Part shown: in pieces, positions 1-6,985 of the stretch
Numbering within the stretch: position 1 is the first letter of the stretch
Layout of the letters: the number at the start of each line of letters is the position of its first letter
From: a virus
Length of the DNA: 24,416 nucleotides
IMG/VR virus record: IMGVR_UViG_3300046818_000011
Coordinates: 1 to 24,416 of that record
Reading direction: 5' to 3' (one strand)
The notes under the pieces: generated by a model
What the model was told of the DNA's origin: nothing
The model's database searches: none
What the model saw: the letters and a program-made list of their open reading frames with translations, nothing else
Made by a program: the position numbers and the translations under genes

Positions 1-158
1 TCGAGGTATAGGTCTCCGACGACCGCGCCGACCACAATGGACGGTGGGCCGGTGTCGACCCAGATGCGGTAGCCGTCCGGGGTCAACGTGACCTGCTCAG
101 GCTCACCGACGGTCAGCCAGCTCAGGACGACTGGGTCTTCCACGATGGGCGTGCTCAT
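1..158 (-). CDS. Partial small phage protein, cut by left window edge
   Basis: A minus-strand reading frame starts with ATG at 156-158 and stays open to the first base of the window, giving 52 full codons. Its start overlaps the stop of the preceding gene (ATGA), so it belongs to the same operon. Visible residues begin MSTPIVEDPV and include PDGYRIWVDTGPP and a final GDLYL. No signal peptide or membrane segment is seen. The GDLYL-type ending resembles segments of small tail-fibre-like or tail-tip accessory proteins, but this is only an impression. The function is unknown and the C-terminus lies outside the window. Confidence 0.6.
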   Translation of the reverse strand, partial: MSTPIVEDPVVLSWLTVGEPEQVTLTPDGYRIWVDTGPPSIVVGAVVGDLYL

Positions 159-490
159 CGGGTGACCTCCGGGGAGACCTTGACGTGACCCTCGGAGATG
201 CGGGCCACCCGTCCCAGCAGGTCGGTCAGTTCCACGTCGTAGACCCCGCGCCGCCAGGTCCAGGCCGTGGACTCGATGGGGCGCACGGTGATCACCACTC
301 GCCCGGCATCGATGGTGGCATTGCCCAGGGCGGTGGAGAACTCGTGCAAAACGACGGGCGAGGCGATCGCGGCGCGGATCTGGGAGCGGATCGTCCAGTC
401 GGTCATGTCGATGGGCTGGCCGTTCGCATCGGTGATCGGCCAGGCCACACTGAACGTGGCGCCTTGGATGATGGTCAGGTTGTGTGCCAC
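155..490 (-). CDS. Hypothetical phage protein, 111 aa, beta-rich
   Basis: The GTG start at 488-490 shares one base with the endolysin stop (TAGTG), and the stop overlaps the next ATG, so translational coupling is likely on both sides. The protein begins VAHNLTIIQGATFSVAW and continues with PIDMTDWTIRSQIR and a late GVYDVELTD segment, ending KVSPEVTR. This looks like a compact beta-sandwich of the kind found as N-terminal or stand-alone domains in phage tail-fibre accessory proteins (family resemblance by pattern only). It has no signal peptide or membrane helix. Its place after the endolysin fits the small, variable genes at the end of actinophage late operons. The exact function is unknown. 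Confidence 0.75.
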   Translation of the reverse strand: MAHNLTIIQGATFSVAWPITDANGQPIDMTDWTIRSQIRAAIASPVVLHEFSTALGNATIDAGRVVITVRPIESTAWTWRRGVYDVELTDLLGRVARISEGHVKVSPEVTR

Positions 491-1443
491 TACGTCCCCA
501 GGTGGGCCAGGACGGCATCGAGCTTGGTGACCAGCTCGGCGAGCACGGCCTTGTCCTCGAACGTCCACTTGGCACTGTCGAAGGCCAGGTCGTGCATGGT
601 GGTCTTGTTCGTGTCCCCCGTGATGTGGCTGGCCTCGAAGGCTCGCAGGGACTCGTAGATGCCCTGGATCATCGCGGTGACTGTTTTGGACTCATCCGTC
701 GGGCCGGGCGCGGTGGCATGCAGCGGCCAGCCAGGCGTCTTGCCCGCGACTGGTTTCCAGGTCAGGTCCAGGGTGGGGTTGCCTTGCGGATCGCCAGTCA
801 GTTCGCGCAAGATGCTGCGCACGTTCTGCTCAATGAGCTTGAGCCGGTTGTCCTGCTCGCCGTCCATGTCGTCGTCCTTCGCGCTCATGTTGAACGGGAT
901 CGCGCCCTGGTTGAGGTCGACCGTGCCGCGCACGCCAGGCACACGACCGGCATCGGAGTACTGCCACACGTCGTGGTCCACGGTGGGATTCGCGCCGTAG
1001 CGGGCGGCCCAGACCAGCACGCTTGGCACCGCCGTGCGCACCGCCGGCAGGATCACCGACAGCATCGCGTTGTTGGCGTAGAGGCACGGCCGATGTCCCC
1101 GCTCGGTGACCTGGCGCAGGAATGCGACGGCAAACTGGGCGGCCTGCCCGCTGGGCTGGAACGGGGATTCGAGGTCTAGAGCGGGTGCGAGGTCAGTCAG
1201 GTGTGCGGCTTCGACACGGTCACACAGCAGGTTCGCTTGTGCGACGGCGTTACCGGGTTGTCCATAATGGTAGCCACCAGTCGCTACCCCGGCAGCGCGG
1301 GCAGCGGAGCCGTAGCCGCCGTCGTCGCGAATAGTGGTGCCGTCGGAGACCTTGACGTAGCAGAACTCGAATCCGGCCGCGCGCACGGCGCGCCAGTCGG
1401 TCACGGTCTGATAGGCGGTGAAGACGTCGAGGCCGTGTGCCAT
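490..1443 (-). CDS. Endolysin, glycoside hydrolase family 25 lysozyme
   Basis: This 317-residue protein should cleave the glycan strand of host peptidoglycan at the end of infection. Residues 1-185 carry the GH25 hallmarks in order: HGLDVF with Asp6, YVKVSDG (29-35), GGYHYGQPG (56-64), ALDLES with the Asp90-x-Glu92 catalytic pair, LYAN (121-124), WAARYG (145-150), VWQYSD (159-164) and Asp176 in TVDLNQ. Residues 186-317 form a hydrophilic linker and helical tail with no cell-wall binding domain that I recognise. There is no signal peptide, so export would need a holin. ATG at 1441-1443 was chosen because the GH25 fold begins immediately; it lies five bases after the upstream membrane-protein stop. 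The assignment is strong; the cleavage specificity (muramidase) comes from family knowledge. Confidence 0.93.
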   Translation of the reverse strand: MAHGLDVFTAYQTVTDWRAVRAAGFEFCYVKVSDGTTIRDDGGYGSAARAAGVATGGYHYGQPGNAVAQANLLCDRVEAAHLTDLAPALDLESPFQPSGQAAQFAVAFLRQVTERGHRPCLYANNAMLSVILPAVRTAVPSVLVWAARYGANPTVDHDVWQYSDAGRVPGVRGTVDLNQGAIPFNMSAKDDDMDGEQDNRLKLIEQNVRSILRELTGDPQGNPTLDLTWKPVAGKTPGWPLHATAPGPTDESKTVTAMIQGIYESLRAFEASHITGDTNKTTMHDLAFDSAKWTFEDKAVLAELVTKLDAVLAHLGT

Positions 1444-1448
1444 GTGCG

Positions 1449-1865
1449 TCACTTCCCGGCTTGCGCGCAGTCGCGGGGCGCATAGGCGGCGGTCATGTAG
1501 GTGCGGAAGTCCTGAATCTGCTTCTGCTTGTCGGGGGCAGCATTCGCGGGACTCTTCTGCGAGAGGTCCAGGACGTAGGTCCACAACTGCACGGACACAC
1601 CGCGGGCCTGGTTGCCCGCCTCACAGGAGGTGATGGCGGCATTGCGGTTCTGCTGGGCCTGCGAGCTGGCATTGTTCGCCTGTACGGCAACGACGGCGAC
1701 CACGACGGACAGCACGACGTCCAGCACGATGGACACCACCAGGCCCCAGATCATGCGGCGGTTGCGGTGGCCGTAGTGGCGCAGCGCGGCCAGCTGTGCG
1801 GCAAGGTCGCGCATGGACCCTTCCAGCCGGGCAGCGGCGGCCAGGGTGTCGTCGGGAGTGCTCAT
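1449..1865 (-). CDS. Single-pass membrane protein of the lysis region
   Basis: A 138-residue protein with a short amphipathic N-terminal half, basic residues HRNRR just before one long hydrophobic helix (about residues 39-61), and a C-terminal domain with two cysteines (81 and 133) that could pair outside the cell. The basic cluster before the helix predicts N-in, C-out topology. It lies directly upstream of the endolysin and its ATG overlaps the stop of the preceding 47-residue gene. Proteins of this shape are common beside lysins in actinobacterial phages and are candidates for holin, antiholin or other lysis helpers. That role is inferred from position and topology, not from a recognised motif. 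Confidence 0.78.
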   Translation of the reverse strand: MSTPDDTLAAAARLEGSMRDLAAQLAALRHYGHRNRRMIWGLVVSIVLDVVLSVVVAVVAVQANNASSQAQQNRNAAITSCEAGNQARGVSVQLWTYVLDLSQKSPANAAPDKQKQIQDFRTYMTAAYAPRDCAQAGK

Positions 1866-2005
1866 TTTTCGGTGTCCTCCCGGAGTTTCGCGGACATCTG
1901 CTTGACCACCAGGTTCAGCTCGGCGAGGATCGCGTCGGCCTGCGCGGCGAGGCGAGCCACCTCCGCGTCGGGGGATGTGCGCCGCTTCCAGGGGAGCCAG
2001 TTCAT
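1862..2005 (-). CDS. Small coiled-coil protein, 47 aa
   Basis: The ATG at 2003-2005 follows the preceding TAG with no gap, and the TGA overlaps the next ATG (ATGA). The product begins MNWLPWKRR, an amphipathic, possibly membrane-touching start, and continues as a predicted helix rich in Ala, Leu and Glu (EVARLAAQADAILAEL). It ends LREDTEK. Codon use matches its neighbours, and the coupling on both sides supports a real gene despite its size. The Trp-rich start before a lysis-region membrane protein could indicate an accessory in lysis or membrane attachment, but no function is recognisable. Confidence 0.65.
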   Translation of the reverse strand: MNWLPWKRRTSPDAEVARLAAQADAILAELNLVVKQMSAKLREDTEK

Positions 2006-2176
2006 CTACTCGCCCTCGTTTCCGGCCAGTGACTGCAAACGGTCGGCCATCTCGCCGAGCACCTCGTGGAGTTGGTCAAGCAGTTCTTCCGCACGGGTGG
2101 TCAACGTCTCGACTTCCTCGTCCGTATACTCAGGCTCGCTTCCGGGGCGCTTTGCTCGGCGGTGGCGCACGATCAC
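2006..2176 (-). CDS. Small acidic helical protein, 56 aa
   Basis: This frame ends in TAG (2006-2008), immediately followed by the ATG of the next gene. The most upstream plausible start is GTG at 2174-2176, with AAGGG just before it; a second GTG two codons later is also possible. The start would overlap the end of the preceding membrane protein by 47 bases. The product has a basic beginning (RHRRAKRPG) and then an acidic predicted helix (EYTDEEVETL, RAEELLDQLHEVL). It has no membrane segment. The end is certain from the junction, but the start is not. The function is unknown; it may act with the adjacent helical and membrane proteins. Confidence 0.6.
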   Translation of the reverse strand: MIVRHRRAKRPGSEPEYTDEEVETLTTRAEELLDQLHEVLGEMADRLQSLAGNEGE

Positions 2177-2477
2177 CCGCCCTTGCCAGTTCTTGAAGCG
2201 TCGGGAGAAGCTGCTGGAGAACCTGGAGTTGTTGCAAAACCGGGAGAAGCGTGCGCGTGGTGGCGATAAACTCCGAGATCACGGGCAAGAGCTTGTCTTG
2301 CAACACAGCGGCCATCGCGTCGCGCTGCGCCTCGGCCTTCTCCTTGTCGGCCAGGGCGCGCTCCTTGTCCTGCTGGAGCTTGTCAACCGAAGGCTTCGTC
2401 CATAGCAGCCCCGTAAACAGGGCCACCACAACGACACCCAAAATTCCATAGTTCAGGATGGGCGCGAGAACATCCAC
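2130..2477 (-). CDS. Membrane-anchored coiled-coil protein, holin-like candidate
   Basis: A 115-residue protein with one N-terminal membrane helix (about residues 7-25), a charged coiled-coil (KLQQDKERALADKEKAEAQR and onward) and a leucine-rich helix (LLPVLQQLQVLQQLL) before a basic, proline-rich tail ending PRKRA. The GTG start at 2475-2477 directly follows the TGA of the tail-fibre-like gene. Similar one-helix proteins sit between tail-tip genes and endolysin in many actinobacterial siphoviruses and are often labelled holin or membrane protein. No experimentally defined motif is visible, so holin is only a positional guess. Confidence 0.75.
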   Translation of the reverse strand: MDVLAPILNYGILGVVVVALFTGLLWTKPSVDKLQQDKERALADKEKAEAQRDAMAAVLQDKLLPVISEFIATTRTLLPVLQQLQVLQQLLPTLQELARAGDRAPPPSKAPRKRA

Positions 2478-3368
2478 TCAGGTCGCTATCCCGTACTTGG
2501 TGGCGAAGTACTGGCGGGCGGCGGTCAGCGCGGCATCGGTCAGCCCGGTCAGATATACCTTGGTCTCCCATAGCTTGGCCGACGTGCCGTGGGTGCCCAC
2601 TCCGAGCAGCCTGACACCGCGCATCACGAAGTCCGAGAGGTGCAGTCCGGTCAGCTCGTCGAGTGTCCGGGGCAACTCGACGCCGCCAATGCGTACCGAC
2701 CAGCTGTCGTCCTCCGCCTGGTAGCGGACCTCGATCAGTTGTGCCGCACCCGAAAAGGTCGGCGTGACCTGAATCGCCTTGAAGTCGGCACCCGCACCGT
2801 CGATGAGCACGGTCAGCTGGGCATGGTTCAGTGTGACGTTGACGAACGGGTCGTAGCTGAAAACCCCATCAACGAAGGCGTCTGGCCGGAACATGCCGAC
2901 GTCGGGGCCGCTGGACGGCGGGATCGCGGCCACGATGAACACGGTGAACCCATGTGCCAGTCCGTTGTAGACATATTCGGTGTCCGGGTCCACGACGAAG
3001 ATGTCTTCGTGGTAGTGGGTCGGGTTTCCCACGCCGGTGAATTCCAGGGCCGGGATGGCATCGGCGGACAGGATGCAGCGGGGTGTGGGCACGCCGAGAA
3101 AGCTGTCCGGCCGATAGATCAGCGACGGCCCGAAGCGGGCCGGGATGGGGTCTACCACGGTGCCTGCCGCTCCGGCGTCGGCCGCGACGTACCACAGCCC
3201 GCCCGGTCCCTCGGTGGACACGACACGCCAGCTACCGTCGGGCTGCTTCTGCTTGAGCGGCACACCGAAGCCGCCGCCATAGAGACGCCAGCTACCGTCC
3301 GGCATCCGAATCCTGACCGGCCAGTCCGGAGTGCCGATCTTGCGCCAGGACGGCGTGGCGATCTTCAC
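2478..3368 (-). CDS. Minor tail protein, probable lectin-like receptor-binding protein
   Basis: The 296-residue product starts with GTG overlapping the TGA of the preceding 59-residue gene. Near the N-terminus the hexamer PDGSWR occurs twice, in a short tandem-like region (residues about 20-50) that could be a trimer or attachment segment. The rest is beta-rich with aromatic and aspartate-rich stretches and ends LTDAALTAARQYFATKYG. That ending resembles the closing helix of concanavalin/LamG-like jelly-roll modules often found in phage adhesins. Its place after the tail-tip proteins and before the lysis genes fits a receptor-binding or fibre protein. The fold call is from pattern alone. Confidence 0.72.
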   Translation of the reverse strand: MKIATPSWRKIGTPDWPVRIRMPDGSWRLYGGGFGVPLKQKQPDGSWRVVSTEGPGGLWYVAADAGAAGTVVDPIPARFGPSLIYRPDSFLGVPTPRCILSADAIPALEFTGVGNPTHYHEDIFVVDPDTEYVYNGLAHGFTVFIVAAIPPSSGPDVGMFRPDAFVDGVFSYDPFVNVTLNHAQLTVLIDGAGADFKAIQVTPTFSGAAQLIEVRYQAEDDSWSVRIGGVELPRTLDELTGLHLSDFVMRGVRLLGVGTHGTSAKLWETKVYLTGLTDAALTAARQYFATKYGIAT

Positions 3369-3544
3369 GGCGGACTCGTCGCCGGGGTCCAGAGATCCCC
3401 GATCTTCGGGTCAGTGGGTTCCTCGTCCTGGATGAAGACGGCAATCCCGCCGCCGCCCGCCTTGCGGGTCAGCTCGTCGAGTTTGCGTTGCAGGGCAACG
3501 ACCTGCTCGGCGAGACCACCGCTGCCGGGAGGCTGGGGGGCCAT
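3365..3544 (-). CDS. Small tail-tip accessory protein, 59 aa
   Basis: The ATG at 3542-3544 follows the preceding TAG with no gap, and the TGA overlaps the next GTG. The product begins MAPQPPGSGG, has a short heptad-like helix (VVALQRKLDELTRK), a Gly-rich hinge (KAGGGG), and then IAVFIQDEEPTDP followed by GDLW. That last arrangement, a beta strand with D-E-P-T-D-P and GDLW, is frequent in small actinophage tail-fibre segments. The coiled-coil suggests oligomerisation next to the lectin-like protein. The reading frame is well supported by both junctions; the role is inferred from context. Confidence 0.75.
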   Translation of the reverse strand: MAPQPPGSGGLAEQVVALQRKLDELTRKAGGGGIAVFIQDEEPTDPKIGDLWTPATSPP

Positions 3545-4708
3545 CTAGATCACCTCGACGGTGGGCTGGACGATGAGATTGACGATGGCGTCGGAGCCGG
3601 CGGACGAGGTGCCGCCGGTGGCCCCGTCGGTGTAGCCGAGGATGCGCCGCCGGTAGGAGCCATCGGTGATCCACGGGTGCCCGGACATCGCGAACACGGG
3701 CTGATCCCCCAGCGCCCAGAAGCCCAGCGCGGGCGAGACCGCGGCGCCGGTGGTGGTGGTGCCGTCGATGCGCACCGCGCAGGTCCAGGTCTCGGTGGGT
3801 CCGGCGAACGCGGTCAGGTCGGCTTTGGCATAGCCGGTGAGCGTGTCCAGCACGGTCACCGCGGAGTGGTCGTTGTTCACGAAGTCGGTCGGCGGGAAGC
3901 CCAGCGCGATCGGGGCGGCATTCTCCGCATAGCCGATCAGCGAGTCACGCTCGGAGCCGGAGCCCTTGGCGAAGGCCCGGGTGGTGGGCGCGACCGAGCC
4001 GTTGACGTCCACGTTGATCTGCCCGAGTGCGCCGCCGTAGTCCCACACGGCATTGGAGTTCTGGTCGCCCAGCAGCGGGTTGCCGATGAGCATCTCCCAG
4101 CGGATGCGGTTGGCCCCGGCGAAGTAGGGCCGGAAGTCCAGTTCCGGGCCATTCTCCACTTTGGACAGCTCGTCGAGCCGGGTCCAGGCGGTGGCCAGAT
4201 CGTAGCCCTGGTAGGTGCGGGTGTTGGTGCCGGACTCGGAGGCGGGCAGGTCCAGCGGCAGGTAGTAGCCGGGCTGCTCGATGTTGGCGCCGACGATCCG
4301 GCGGGCGACGCCGCGCAGCGAGACGCCGGTGATCACCAGGTCGTTGCTGGCGTCGGCCATGGCGGCGATGGTGCCGGTCGGATTGCGCACGATCCGCACG
4401 TCGAACAGGCCCTGGATGCCGCAGCCGGCGACAGACAGGTTGCGGGTCGAGTCGTCCCACTGGAAGGTCCTGACCGGCCCGGCCTGGACGATGAACTCGT
4501 CGTAGGCCACCACCCAGCAGTAGCGCCCGGATGCGGTGTAGGCATGCAGGTCGAGGCTGGCGTTGGCCTTGTCCTCGGGGAGGACGTTGACCGTCCAGGA
4601 GCCTTTGTCGGTGAGGTGGCGGGAGAAGCTGGGCAGGTCGCGAGGTCCGATGTCGGCCACGATGGTGCCGGTGATGGTCTCCGCGACGAGCACCCGCCAC
4701 TGACCCAT
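3545..4708 (-). CDS. Tail-tip protein, siphovirus Gp37-like family
   Basis: This 387-residue protein begins MGQWRVLVAETITG and has an early beta-domain (LPSFSRHLTDKGSWTVNV), a WVVAYDEFIVQAGPV segment typical of the Gp37-like minor tail family (Siphovirus ReqiPepy6 Gp37-like), a central TYQGYDLATAW region and a long beta-rich C-terminal part. These proteins sit at the tail tip below the distal tail protein and are the actinophage counterparts of tail-associated hub proteins. The ATG at 4706-4708 directly follows the TGA of the preceding gene. It has no membrane helix and I see no peptidase motif. The family call rests on overall resemblance and position. Confidence 0.83.
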   Translation of the reverse strand: MGQWRVLVAETITGTIVADIGPRDLPSFSRHLTDKGSWTVNVLPEDKANASLDLHAYTASGRYCWVVAYDEFIVQAGPVRTFQWDDSTRNLSVAGCGIQGLFDVRIVRNPTGTIAAMADASNDLVITGVSLRGVARRIVGANIEQPGYYLPLDLPASESGTNTRTYQGYDLATAWTRLDELSKVENGPELDFRPYFAGANRIRWEMLIGNPLLGDQNSNAVWDYGGALGQINVDVNGSVAPTTRAFAKGSGSERDSLIGYAENAAPIALGFPPTDFVNNDHSAVTVLDTLTGYAKADLTAFAGPTETWTCAVRIDGTTTTGAAVSPALGFWALGDQPVFAMSGHPWITDGSYRRRILGYTDGATGGTSSAGSDAIVNLIVQPTVEVI

Positions 4709-5908
4709 TCAGACCGCCGGGGGCTGCACGACGGACGGGTACACGCACACCGAGAGCTGGGTGGCATCCACGTCATCGCCCTGATAGCCGAAGCCGCCGA
4801 AGGGGCCGGGGGTTTCCCGCACGATGCCGGTCAGGCGCACGGTGAGCGTGTCGGTCCAGGGTCCCCACATCTTCGGCGGCACGGTCGGCACCATGATGTG
4901 ATCGACGGTCTCGCCGAAGTTGTTGACCCTGGTCCAGTTCACCGGCAGTTCGGAGCCGGTGACCAGTTCGATGGACAGGTCCACCGCGCAGCCGGGCGAG
5001 ACGGTGAGGAAGCCCCGCGCGGTCGGGTAGATCATGAACGGCGTGCCGGGGTAGGGGATCGTGGTCTCGCACAGCACCCGCCGGGCATTCAGTCCTCTGG
5101 TCCAGAGCATCCCGCCCGGCGCCGGGGACACGTCGTAGACCATGCAGTTGTGCACCCCGCGCCAGCCGGAGTTGCGCGGGTCGCTGCCCGCGCCGTAGTA
5201 CACCTGGTGCTGGAATCCGTTGGTGTGCACCCAGCGCTGATCGCCGGGATAGGCACCCGCTTCGGCGAACGCGCCCGACCCTGGTACGGCGTCGGCACCG
5301 TAGAGCCCGCGCATCCCGCCCCTGGCCACCAATCCGGGTCCCCGCAGATCCTGGATGTTGGCGGTGGTCAGTGTGGCGGCGTCCCTGCCGACGGTCACCG
5401 CCGCCAGCGGATGCCATCCGGCGGTCGGGGTCGGGGTGGGCACGGTGGGGGTGCCGGTGGCCGGGTCGCCCTCCCACACCTCCACCACGAACTTGCGCAC
5501 GCCGACGTCGCTGGCGATCGCGGAGTTGAGGTCGTCATAGACCCGGGCCACGATCAGGTCGATCCGGTTGGTGGTGCTGCTGGAGGCGGACAGCATCAGG
5601 GTTTTCACCGAGTCCAGCACGCACATGTAGGCCCCCTCGGAGGGGGTGTTGATCACGGCGTTGCCCATCTCCACGGTCACCGCGAGCGAACCGGAGACGG
5701 GCTTGACCCGCATCGCCATGTGGCTGGAGCCACCCACCCCGGCGGTGTCGCCGGAGGCCATCACGCCGGAGCGGTAGTCGATGTAGGACAGGTTGGGCCG
5801 CGGCATCAGCACCGAGTCCAGCGCGAGGCGGGCATCGGCCAGCCCGATCCGCTTCTGCACCGCCCACGGCGCGTAGGCCGAGGGCACGGAGGCACCCAGT
5901 GCAACCAA
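4709..5908 (-). CDS. Minor tail protein, baseplate-like
   Basis: A TTG start at 5906-5908 with AAGGGG six bases upstream gives a 399-residue protein beginning LVALGASVPSAYAPW. The reading frame is open much further upstream, but that part lies antisense to or out of frame with the distal tail genes and has no family resemblance. Early residues include LMPRPNLSYIDYRSGVM, and the middle contains a Pro-Thr linker (TPTVPTPTPTAGW) that separates two beta-rich halves. The C-terminal half has PGDQRWVHTNGF and several aromatic strands. Such two-domain proteins occur between the distal tail protein and the Gp37-like protein in actinophages and probably form part of the baseplate. The exact role is not known. 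Confidence 0.78.
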   Translation of the reverse strand: MVALGASVPSAYAPWAVQKRIGLADARLALDSVLMPRPNLSYIDYRSGVMASGDTAGVGGSSHMAMRVKPVSGSLAVTVEMGNAVINTPSEGAYMCVLDSVKTLMLSASSSTTNRIDLIVARVYDDLNSAIASDVGVRKFVVEVWEGDPATGTPTVPTPTPTAGWHPLAAVTVGRDAATLTTANIQDLRGPGLVARGGMRGLYGADAVPGSGAFAEAGAYPGDQRWVHTNGFQHQVYYGAGSDPRNSGWRGVHNCMVYDVSPAPGGMLWTRGLNARRVLCETTIPYPGTPFMIYPTARGFLTVSPGCAVDLSIELVTGSELPVNWTRVNNFGETVDHIMVPTVPPKMWGPWTDTLTVRLTGIVRETPGPFGGFGYQGDDVDATQLSVCVYPSVVQPPAV

Positions 5909-5922
5909 TGGTTTCCCCTTCT

Positions 5923-6471
5923 CTAGAACCAGGCGGCCCGGTAGCGCGCCTCGACGCGGCCGGTGTAGGTGACCGGCCCGGCGTGGGACAGCCCCACGGT
6001 CAACGTGCCGGGGGTGCCATCGGGTGCGGCGGCCGGAATGCTGAACGCCTCGAAGTTGGCCGGATACAACAACTCCCGCCGGGTGGCGGTGCCGCCCAGG
6101 AGCACGCTGGGCACGGACGGGTCGATCACCACGAACTGGTGCGGACCAATCCAGGTGTTGTAGTGCAGGGTGCCCTTCGCGGTGGTCAGGCTCGGATTGA
6201 TCAGCGGCCCGTAGAGGGTGAACACCGGCATCGTCGGCGCGGTGCCCCGGTTGGTCAGCCGCATCAGCCCCGAGGCGTGGGTGGAGCCGAAGTCCAGGCC
6301 GTCGTCGACGGCTCCGGTGCCGAAGTCCAGGCCGTCGTCGAAGTCGAGCCCAGAGTCGATCTCGGGCGGGACGTTGGATTCGGTACCGGTGGCGGTGTCG
6401 TCGTCGGCCTGCTCGACGGCCAGATCGTCGAGGTCGACGGCCAGCGCGGTGTCGTCGTCGGCAAGGTCCAT
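5923..6471 (-). CDS. Distal tail protein, C-terminal part with acidic linker
   Basis: The ATG at 6469-6471 directly follows the TAG of the preceding gene. The first 62 residues are strongly acidic (MDLADDDTALAVDLDDLAVE and following) and contain GLDF three times. From about residue 68 (SGLMRLTNRGTAPTMPVF) the sequence matches the C-terminal domain of actinophage distal tail proteins, including PSVPSVLLGGTATRRELL and a final EARYRAAWF. In relatives this domain normally continues from the N-terminal one in a single polypeptide, so this gene and 6472-6975 look like two halves of one Dit-type protein. The two parts might be made separately and assemble, or be joined by amber readthrough. The acidic linker is unusual. 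Confidence 0.75.
   Translation of the reverse strand: MDLADDDTALAVDLDDLAVEQADDDTATGTESNVPPEIDSGLDFDDGLDFGTGAVDDGLDFGSTHASGLMRLTNRGTAPTMPVFTLYGPLINPSLTTAKGTLHYNTWIGPHQFVVIDPSVPSVLLGGTATRRELLYPANFEAFSIPAAAPDGTPGTLTVGLSHAGPVTYTGRVEARYRAAWF
6286..6341. repeat. Two 23-bp perfect direct repeats in distal tail linker
   Basis: The same 23-base sequence (starting GCCGAAGTCCAGGCC on the plus strand) occurs at 6286-6308 and 6319-6341, ten bases apart. It encodes the duplicated DDGLDFG unit of the acidic linker on the minus strand, in the same frame, so the linker appears to have grown by tandem duplication. Confidence 0.85.
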
Positions 6472-6975
6472 CTAGAGCACCCCGATCGCGGTGCCGCCGG
6501 GAAGACCGGTCTGCTGCACCTGTTCCTCCACCGAATACTTTCTGGGATCGGGTGCCACCACTTGGATCGAGAACTCGATGCCGGGTTCGGACACCACATT
6601 GAGCGGGGTGCATAGGATGTCGCCGTCCAGGTGCACCGCCAGGGTCAGCGCGCCGATCTCCGAGTAGCACGTCAGGGTGCCCGCAGCCGTGGGGTCGGAC
6701 AGCAGTCCCAATACGACGGCCTCGGCATGACGCAACACCGCATAGTCGAAGGCGTAACACCGCGCGGTGAGGCTGACGATGCGTTCCTTCTTCCAGCCCG
6801 GGGTGCGGAAGGCACCGTGCCGGTTGAGTCGGGGCGAGAGGGTGGCCCCGGTGGCGGGGCTGCCCCAGAATCCTTTCTCGGCGATGAGAATCCACTGCAC
6901 CCCGGCGGCGTCGCGCTCATCCTGCTGGGGGCTGAAGGTGATCTCCTCCAGCTGCCACACCTGGGCTCCGTACAT
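6472..6975 (-). CDS. Distal tail protein, N-terminal part
   Basis: ATG at 6973-6975 is preceded by GGAGGGAC, a good ribosome binding site, 10 bases after the tape-measure stop. The 167-residue product begins MYGAQVWQLEEITFSP, includes KERIVSLTARCYA (typical of the strand that frames the Dit ring domain) and ends near PDPRKYSVEEQ, followed by GLPGGTAIGVL and TAG. The PDPRKYS segment with a Gly-rich turn is the standard hinge between the two domains of siphovirus distal tail proteins. Translation stops exactly at this hinge, with the C-terminal domain in the next gene. Position after the tape measure supports the Dit call. Confidence 0.78.
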   Translation of the reverse strand: MYGAQVWQLEEITFSPQQDERDAAGVQWILIAEKGFWGSPATGATLSPRLNRHGAFRTPGWKKERIVSLTARCYAFDYAVLRHAEAVVLGLLSDPTAAGTLTCYSEIGALTLAVHLDGDILCTPLNVVSEPGIEFSIQVVAPDPRKYSVEEQVQQTGLPGGTAIGVL

Positions 6976-6985
6976 GTCCCTCCCC

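Noticed and set aside
3488-5926. Very long open frame on the plus strand (about 812 codons)
   Set aside because: It is antisense to the tail-tip genes, is made of Gly/His/Val-rich low-complexity sequence, has no ribosome binding site and no domain. It is a by-product of high GC content.
5909-6895. Upstream extension of the minor tail protein frame
   Set aside because: The extension overlaps the distal tail genes in another frame and is Arg/Pro-rich noise. TTG at 5906-5908 with AAGGGG explains the real start.
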